DNA from: Deltaproteobacteria bacterium
Lineage (GTDB): Bacteria; Desulfobacterota; Syntrophia; Syntrophales; JACQWR01
Direction: 5' to 3'
Length of the DNA stretch: 64,000 bases
Assembly (NCBI GenBank): GCA_026388415.1
Contig: JAPLJV010000023.1
Span: forward strand, 1-64,000
The translations under genes were made by a program, and so were the position numbers. Shown here in pieces: positions 59,112 to 64,000 of this stretch (the stretch's first letter is position 1; every line of letters starts with the position of its first letter). Under the pieces are notes generated by a model. The model did no database searches. It was not told the origin of the DNA and saw nothing but the letters and a program-made list of their open reading frames with translations.

Positions 59112-59370
59112 TCAAAGGGAGAAGCTCAAAGTTGACGCAACGGGAATCATGCGCGGCTTCTTAGCGCCCGTGGCAATGACGACGGAATCATGCCGCTCTT
59201 TTATCTACTGAAATTCCTCCTTTGTCAACCGTTCGTTGGGATGCACGCGCTCGATCTTTTCGCCTACTCCCAGCAATTCATGTGCCAATTCGTCATCCGG
59301 AATGCGGCTGCGGGGGAATCAGGGACGCAATCTTGCCGCCGGGGCCCGGCCCATATCACCGATGACCGGG
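59112..59370 (-). pseudogene. Decayed GltD-like NAD(P)-linked oxidoreductase fragment
   Basis: The minus strand encodes SRIPDDELAHELLGVGEKIE and continues ERVHPNERLTKEEFQ, then a TAG at 59205-59207, then in the same frame HDSVVIATGAKKPRMIPVAS. These are neighbouring segments of the FAD/NAD-binding oxidoreductases that include the glutamate synthase small subunit. Upstream, PGGKIASLIP is found one frame off. So there is a frameshift and a stop, and the rest of the gene is gone. It lies between glnA and the activator gene. Confidence 0.6.
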
Positions 59371-59634
59371 GCAGAGCCGCATCAGTCCAGGGCCTTGATC
59401 CCCGTATTGGAGCAGATTCCCGAGAGGAGCGGTATAGAAAAAATCAATATGCAAACGAGCCCGAAAAACAACTGCCAAGATCGTGCCAGTCCCGGAAATT
59501 TGGGTAAAGAGCCTGGTGGAACTAAATTGATGCCTGCTCTCTTTAAAAAACCTTCCGGATCGTAGAACAAATTTGTAATGCTGTTCTGCAAAAAGTACAA
59601 ATTTGTCCAAATCCACGAGAAAATAATTGCTGAC
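59371..59634. other. Non-coding stretch upstream of the decayed oxidoreductase
   Basis: About 260 bases between the pseudogene and the activator gene. Short minus-strand frames carry hydrophobic stretches but no recognisable domain, and may be part of the same decayed locus. Confidence 0.35.
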
Positions 59635-61161
59635 TTACTCCGTCCGTTTTTGTTTGAAGCGTCCGGGGTCAATTCCCAATTTTTGTATTTTATACTGGAC
59701 GATGCGTTTCGTCGTCCCCAAAATCCGGGCGGCCTGGCTCTGGTTGCCCCACGTTTCCTTCAGGGTGTCAACAATGAGCGCCCGCTCCTGGGCTTCTATC
59801 AGGGCGGCCAGTTTGTCACTTTCCTTCCGTTGTCCTTCCGCATGAATATTGAGCAGCAGTGAGGGGGGCAGGTTGCTGCCTTCAATGGCATCGCCGCCCG
59901 CCAGCAGCACCGCCCGCTCGATACAATTTTCCAGCTCCCGCACATTGCCCGGCCAGTGGTACGCCAGGAGGGCATCCAAGGCGGAGGTGGATATCCGCTT
60001 GACCGTCTTGCCCTGTTCCTGAGTGTACTTCAGGATAAAATGATCGGCCAGCAGAATAATATCATTCCCCCTTTCCCTCAGCGGCGGCAGGTAGACGGGA
60101 AAGACATTCAGGCGGTAGTACAGGTCGGCGCGAAATCTTCCCGAGGCCAAGTCCTCCTCCAGATTCCGGTTTGTGGCCGCGATAATCCTCACGTTCACAT
60201 GGACGGTCCTCGAGGAGCCGAGCGGCTGAAACTGCAACTCCTGCAAGACACGCAGCAATTTAACCTGGGCCGCGGCGGAAAGTTCGCCTACCTCGTCGAG
60301 AAAAATAGTGCCGCCGTCTGCTTCTTCAAACCGGCCGCGCCGCTTTTGCAGGGCGCCCGTGAAGGCCCCTTTTTCATGGCCAAAGAGCTCGCTCTCCAGC
60401 AGGGTGTCCGGCATGGCGGCGCAATTCACCTGCACCAGGGGCCCGGCGGAGCGTGGACTGTGCATATGAATGGCGCGGGCCACCAACTCTTTGCCTGTAC
60501 CCGTTTCCCCATGAATCAGCACTGTTGTATTGGAATCGGCTACCTGGTGAATCATGCCAAAGACCTCTTGCATGACCTTGGAAGTGCCGATAATATCCGA
60601 CGACGGCGGCGTGGTACGACCAATGATCATCCGCAGGCGGCGATTTTCTTCTTCGACGGCCCTCATATGAACGGCCTTGGCAATCAGCTCGGCTACGGCC
60701 ATCAGCATAGCCAACTCACGTTCCAGACTGGCCACCTGGCCCGCCACCTTGTCGGCCGATAAGACGCCCACGACCTTGGCGTCATAAATGATGGGGACGC
60801 ACAAAAATGACAATTCCGACCGGTCGAGAAACTTGCGGGCGCCCGTGCGGTCCAGAAAGTGCGCCTCCTGGCCAAGGTTAGCCACCGCCATGGGACGGCC
60901 CGTCTGGGCCACTTGGCCCGTAATGCCTTCTCCCGGCAGGTACATGACGTCCAGCCCCATGATGTTGACGTCATGCGCCACGTCAAGCCAGGCCTCGCCG
61001 GTGCCGCGGTCCAGAAGCGAGATCATACCGCGTTGCATTCCGAGTCGCAGGCTCATTTCCTTTAGCACCTGTTCCAGTTGATCGCGCAATTCCTGCGGCT
61101 GCGCCAGGATCTTGGCAATGGCGTGCAAGGCGGCCAGTTCTTCATATTCGTGGATGCTCAA
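59635..61161 (-). CDS. NifA-type sigma-54-dependent activator
   Basis: 508 residues. A GAF sensor domain covers about 1-175; the sigma-54 AAA+ domain follows with Walker A IHGETGTGKELVARAIHMHS, ELFGHEKGAFTGALQKRRGR (the loop that touches sigma-54) and FLDEVGELSAAAQVKLLRVL. The C-terminus has a Fis-type helix-turn-helix (NQSQAARILGTTKRIVQYKI). The order GAF-AAA-HTH and the sequence suit NifA or a close relative. It is divergent from amtB-glnK, whose promoter is a sigma-54 type, so it probably controls them. No nif structural genes are in the window. Confidence 0.88.
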   Translation of the reverse strand: MSIHEYEELAALHAIAKILAQPQELRDQLEQVLKEMSLRLGMQRGMISLLDRGTGEAWLDVAHDVNIMGLDVMYLPGEGITGQVAQTGRPMAVANLGQEAHFLDRTGARKFLDRSELSFLCVPIIYDAKVVGVLSADKVAGQVASLERELAMLMAVAELIAKAVHMRAVEEENRRLRMIIGRTTPPSSDIIGTSKVMQEVFGMIHQVADSNTTVLIHGETGTGKELVARAIHMHSPRSAGPLVQVNCAAMPDTLLESELFGHEKGAFTGALQKRRGRFEEADGGTIFLDEVGELSAAAQVKLLRVLQELQFQPLGSSRTVHVNVRIIAATNRNLEEDLASGRFRADLYYRLNVFPVYLPPLRERGNDIILLADHFILKYTQEQGKTVKRISTSALDALLAYHWPGNVRELENCIERAVLLAGGDAIEGSNLPPSLLLNIHAEGQRKESDKLAALIEAQERALIVDTLKETWGNQSQAARILGTTKRIVQYKIQKLGIDPGRFKQKRTE

Positions 61162-61200
61162 TGGACTATCTCCAATTACCGTATGGTGGGAGCATAAGGT

Positions 61201-61251
61201 CTTTTTGCCAAGTCGTCAAGGGCAACATTGACTTTTTGCGAGATCATCAAG
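61201..61251. promoter_or_regulatory. Direct repeats upstream of the sigma-54 promoter
   Basis: ctttttgccaagtcgtcaag (61201-61220) and ctttttgcgagatcatcaag (61232-61251) match at 16 of 20 positions. Their starts are 31 bases apart, close to three helical turns, so they face the same side. They are candidate activator sites for the divergent regulator. Confidence 0.5.
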
Positions 61252-61253
61252 TT

Positions 61254-61269
61254 TGGCAAGATAATTGCT
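61254..61269 (+). promoter_or_regulatory. Sigma-54 promoter of amtB-glnK
   Basis: TGGCAAGATAATTGCT matches the -24/-12 consensus TGGCAC-N5-TTGCT with one change. The amtB start is 53 bases further on. Confidence 0.85.
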
Positions 61270-61321
61270 GACAACGATAAACTAATTGAAAATCTAATTG
61301 TAAAGGAAGAATGGAGCTATC

Positions 61322-62545
61322 ATGGCAAATCAAATTAATGCGGGCGACACTGCCTGGGTACTGGTCTGTTGTTCTTTAGTACTGTTGATGACACCAGCCT
61401 TGGCGCTTTTCTACGGGGGCATGGTGCGACGGAAAAACGTTCTTTCCACGCTGACGCTAAGCTACACCTTCATGGCCCTGATCGGGGTGCAATGGGTCTT
61501 CTACGGCTATTCTCTGGCTTTCGGCCCGGACATTAACGGCCTCATCGGAGGACTGAATTTTGTGGGTTTCAACGGCGTCGGGGCTCTGCCCGACGGAGCT
61601 TACAGCAAGACCATACCCCATGAACTTTTTGCCGCTTTTCAGATGATGTTCGCGGTCATCACGCCGGCGCTGATTACCGGTGCTTTTGTGGAGCGGGTGA
61701 AATTCAAGAGCTTTCTTTTGTTCAGTCTGCTTTGGGCCACTTTCGTCTATGATCCCTTGTGTCACTGGGTATGGGGACAGGGGGGGTGGCTGAAGCAGAT
61801 GGGTGTACTGGATTTTGCCGGGGGAACGGTGGTACATATTGCGGCCGGTTTTTCAGCTTTGGCTTTTGCGCTCGTTATCGGACCGCGGAAAGGGTACGGC
61901 AAGTCTCCTATGGAACCGAATAATATCCCGCTGACGGTCCTGGGGGCCGGCCTGTTGTGGGTGGGCTGGTTCGGTTTCAATGCCGGCAGCGCCCTGGCTG
62001 CCAACGGGGTGGCGGTGAATGCCCTGGTGACCACCAACACCTCGGCGGCGACAGCCGGTCTGGTCTGGATGATGCTCTCCTGGCTGGATGGCCGGCCCAG
62101 CACGCTGGGAATTGCCACCGGGATGGTGGTGGGTCTGGCGGCAGTAACCCCTGCGTGCGGCTACGTAACACCTCTGGTAGCCATGGTTATCGGAGCAGTC
62201 GCAGCGCCCCTGTCTTATTATGCCATGCGCTTGCGGGACAAACGGCAATTGGACGAATCTCTGGACGTGTGTGCCTGTCACGGGGTAGCCAGCACGTGGG
62301 GCATGATCGCCACCGGTCTTTTTGCCACAATAGTCGTCAACAGTGACGGCGCCAACGGCCTGTTTTTCGGCAATCCCGATCAGATAGGAGTTCAGCTGCT
62401 GGCCGTGGTGGTTACCATCGTTTTTAGTTTCGGGGTTACCTATATTTTGGCCAAGTTGCTGCACTGGAGCATCGGGCTGCGGGTTACGCCCATGGAAGAA
62501 GAAGTTGGCCTGGATATCAGCTCTCATGGAGAGAGATCCTATTAA
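61322..62545 (+). CDS. amtB: Ammonium transporter AmtB
   Basis: 407 residues with eleven predicted membrane segments. GDTAWVLVCCSLVLLMTPAL opens it, and FAGGTVVHIAAGFSALAFAL holds the first conserved pore histidine. CACHGVASTWGMIATGLFAT holds the second. It conducts ammonium or ammonia into the cell and is normally blocked by GlnK when nitrogen is plentiful. It lies behind a sigma-54 promoter, and glnK begins 32 bases after its stop. Confidence 0.95.
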   Translation: MANQINAGDTAWVLVCCSLVLLMTPALALFYGGMVRRKNVLSTLTLSYTFMALIGVQWVFYGYSLAFGPDINGLIGGLNFVGFNGVGALPDGAYSKTIPHELFAAFQMMFAVITPALITGAFVERVKFKSFLLFSLLWATFVYDPLCHWVWGQGGWLKQMGVLDFAGGTVVHIAAGFSALAFALVIGPRKGYGKSPMEPNNIPLTVLGAGLLWVGWFGFNAGSALAANGVAVNALVTTNTSAATAGLVWMMLSWLDGRPSTLGIATGMVVGLAAVTPACGYVTPLVAMVIGAVAAPLSYYAMRLRDKRQLDESLDVCACHGVASTWGMIATGLFATIVVNSDGANGLFFGNPDQIGVQLLAVVVTIVFSFGVTYILAKLLHWSIGLRVTPMEEEVGLDISSHGERSY

Positions 62546-62577
62546 GCAGTTTTATTGTATCACGGGGAGATTTTGCC

Positions 62578-62970
62578 ATGCTGAAAAAGATTGAAGCCAT
62601 TATTCGTGAAGATAAGATCAATGATGTCAAGGACGCCTTGATTGAAATTGGCATCGTTGGTATGAATATGTTTGAAATACGTGGACATGGCCGACAGGGC
62701 GGCATTAAACTGGCGGGTCGTTCCGGCACCTACCAGGTAGATATGCTGCCAAAGATCCAAGTCAACATCGTCCTGAGTGAACGCAATCTGGAAACAACGA
62801 TTGCAACTATCCTCAAGGCCGCCTATACGGGGGAACCAGGCGACGGGCTTATCTTTATCTATCCCGTGGAGGAGATCATTCGCATCCGCACGGGGGAGCG
62901 CAGCCAGGACGCTGTGATGTATCCTGGTGATATAGATGAAAGAAAAGGTATCAGCAAGGGTAAAACCTGA
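62578..62970 (+). CDS. glnK: Nitrogen regulatory protein P-II
   Basis: 130 residues, longer than the standard 112 because of a C-terminal tail of about 18. The T-loop reads GRSGTYQVDMLPK; Tyr52 aligns with the uridylylated Tyr51 of GlnB/GlnK, though the loop is otherwise diverged. YTGEPGDGLIFIYPVEEIIR is the P-II C-loop signature. It senses ATP, ADP and 2-oxoglutarate and plugs AmtB. It is coupled to amtB and has a good ribosome site (ggggag). Confidence 0.93.
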   Translation: MLKKIEAIIREDKINDVKDALIEIGIVGMNMFEIRGHGRQGGIKLAGRSGTYQVDMLPKIQVNIVLSERNLETTIATILKAAYTGEPGDGLIFIYPVEEIIRIRTGERSQDAVMYPGDIDERKGISKGKT

Positions 62971-63018
62971 AGGTAGTGCCGTGCCAGGCGTCTAACATCC
63001 TTGCACAGAGGACCAATA

Positions 63019-63225
63019 ATGCAATGCCGAAACCATTCCGATCGCGATGCCCTGGCGGTATGCCAGAAGCATGAAGACGGCTTCTGCAGGGAATGTTGCG
63101 AATGTCTGAATATTGATCATTGCTGTGAATGCATGGACCCCAAATTATACTGCAAATTCAGAAGCCAGTGCATCATCTGGGAGCTATCCCGCGACCGGCG
63201 CAAAAGGGACGTCAATTACCTTTGA
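63019..63225 (+). CDS. Small Cys/His-rich protein
   Basis: 68 residues from the ATG at 63019 (agagg upstream). It has ten cysteines and three histidines: MQCRNHSDRDALAVCQKHED, GFCRECCECLNIDHCCECMD and KLYCKFRSQC. The spacing resembles a B-box-type zinc site followed by a second metal site. No function is known to me. It follows glnK by 48 bases and may be transcribed with it. Confidence 0.7.
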   Translation: MQCRNHSDRDALAVCQKHEDGFCRECCECLNIDHCCECMDPKLYCKFRSQCIIWELSRDRRKRDVNYL

Positions 63226-63395
63226 CCCGTCGTACTGATGACATCACCAATAAAAAAACTTTGCCGGCAGGCTTCATAGACAACCTAAAAGAACCGGCTT
63301 CGCGTTGACCGCCGAGTTGAAGCCGCCGTTGACTATACAAACAAGAATCGTGTTCACTCGCATCTAATTTGCCGTAAAATCCTGATAATAAAAGA

Positions 63396-63431
63396 AATGG
63401 GCAGAACCCCACCCAGGGAAGTTCTGCCCAT
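63396..63431 (-). terminator. Terminator of the tRNA gene
   Basis: gggcagaac and gttctgccc form a stem, and on the minus strand it is followed by tttcttttatt. It lies ten bases after the tRNA-Asn 3' end. Confidence 0.75.
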
Positions 63432-63440
63432 GTTATAATC

Positions 63441-63516
63441 TGGCTCCCCAGCGCGGACTCGAACCACGGACATGGTGGTTAACAGCCACCCGCTCTACCG
63501 ACTGAGCTACTGGGGA
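63441..63516 (-). tRNA. tRNA-Asn (anticodon GTT)
   Basis: The minus strand folds as a cloverleaf starting tccccagtagctcagtcggt, with D-loop, anticodon loop ctgttaacc (GTT at its centre) and T-arm ggttcgagtcc, and ending in ctgggga. The discriminator is G and CCA is encoded (63441-63443). The body without CCA is 73 bases long. Confidence 0.95.
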
Positions 63517-63703
63517 AAAGTCGTTTCGTGCGTTCTATTAATACAAGATTATTGCTTTGTCAATGCTGATGTGCTTAACATGCAAAAGAATTGTATTGTC
63601 CGGGGCCATCTGGAAGGAAAGATATTGCAGATCAATTATTTAAGCAATATTTGGATAATCCGGGTGACAGAAACATCAAAACACATTTGGTCGGAGCGGG
63701 TCG

Positions 63704-64000
63704 GTGATTGTAAGAGTTACCAGCGGCACAGTAATTGGCATAGATGCTTATCCCGTGGAAGTGGAAGTTGACCTTTCGCTCGGGCTGCCCCAGTTTTCCA
63801 TGGTGGGCCTCCCTGACGTAGCGGTCAGGGAAAGCAAGGATCGCATTCGGGCCGCCATTAAAAATTCCGGCTATAAATTCCCGCGCCACCGCGTGACGGT
63901 CAACCTGGCCCCGGCCGACATCAAAAAAGAGGGGACGGCCTTTGATCTGCCCATTGCCGTCGCCATCCTGGCGGCGGAGGGCAACATAGATCCGTTGTCT
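63704..64000 (+). CDS. ComM/YifB-family AAA+ ATPase (partial, runs off the right edge)
   Basis: The first 99 codons are present from the GTG at 63704, with gga upstream, and the frame continues beyond the window. It begins [20 protein letters not shown] and contains [20 protein letters not shown] and [20 protein letters not shown], the N-terminal segments of YifB/ComM. These proteins are hexameric helicases that help integrate incoming DNA during natural transformation. It faces away from the tRNA-Asn gene. Confidence 0.9.
   Translation, partial: MIVRVTSGTVIGIDAYPVEVEVDLSLGLPQFSMVGLPDVAVRESKDRIRAAIKNSGYKFPRHRVTVNLAPADIKKEGTAFDLPIAVAILAAEGNIDPLS

Noticed and set aside
59635-61161. Nitrogenase gene cluster
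   Set aside because: Only the NifA-like activator is present; no nifH, nifD or nifK is in the window.
1-64000. CRISPR arrays, insertion sequences, prophage genes, rRNA
   Set aside because: No regular short repeats with spacers, no transposase or integrase motifs, no phage structural genes and no rRNA sequence were found on either strand.

Overview
The window is a bacterial chromosome segment that most resembles an anaerobic deltaproteobacterium of the Desulfobacterota, perhaps Syntrophales. This is an inference from gene content: iron-sulfur-rich glutamate-synthase-like proteins, sigma-54 control of ammonium uptake, a branched-chain amino-acid ABC system and dispersed REP-like hairpins. No rRNA is present to confirm it. 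No transposase, integrase, CRISPR array or prophage structural gene was found.

Layout. 1-650 is decayed non-coding sequence. 0.65-3.8 kb holds a zinc-ribbon protein, an isochorismatase-family hydrolase, an HU protein and an aminotransferase. 3.9-10.1 kb, minus strand, carries a two-gene drug/polysaccharide-type ABC exporter and a complete livKHMGF-type operon with its own promoter. 10.7-14.3 kb is a transglutaminase / degenerate GGDEF / lipoprotein operon. 14.4-16.3 kb has a thioredoxin with two zinc ribbons, a helix-hairpin-helix protein and a TMEM165/GDT1-type transporter. 16.5-19.8 kb is the N-end-rule set clpS-clpA-aat.

19.8-35.8 kb is an accessory island. It holds type I restriction genes (hsdR, hsdS, hsdM) interrupted by an AbiE toxin-antitoxin pair, then an AT-rich pair made of a DNA methyltransferase and a DGQHR-domain protein with a possible nuclease N-terminus, a BrnT/antitoxin pair followed by an attC-like sequence, a Fic protein, rsgA, a family-6 DNA glycosylase, and an orphan NadS-type antitoxin whose toxin has an internal deletion. 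The island ends in a second, truncated copy of the 3' end of aat, in direct orientation and about 94% identical to the intact gene at the left border.

35.8-45.5 kb carries a four-gene operon built from glutamate synthase modules, one FMN-domain paralog having lost the catalytic motifs, and a divergent gene for an orphan PEP-utilizing mobile-domain protein. 45.6-53.8 kb is a biotin operon (bioB, bioA, bioF, bioD) with an embedded fatty-acid-synthesis module: dehydratase-like protein, acyl carrier protein, nitroreductase, ketosynthase and a second hot-dog-like protein, plus a terminal radical SAM gene. This looks like a self-contained route to the pimeloyl precursor. 53.8-63 kb is nitrogen and glutamine metabolism: a VTT-domain membrane protein, guaA, carA, glnA, a decayed gltD-like oxidoreductase, a NifA-type activator, and amtB-glnK behind a clear sigma-54 promoter. 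The window closes with a small Cys/His-rich protein, tRNA-Asn and the start of a ComM/YifB gene.

The best candidates for something undescribed are the methyltransferase plus DGQHR pair (28.3-31.4 kb), the biotin cluster with its private acyl-carrier module (45.6-53.8 kb), and the glutamate-synthase-like operon with a degenerate paralog (35.8-43.3 kb).
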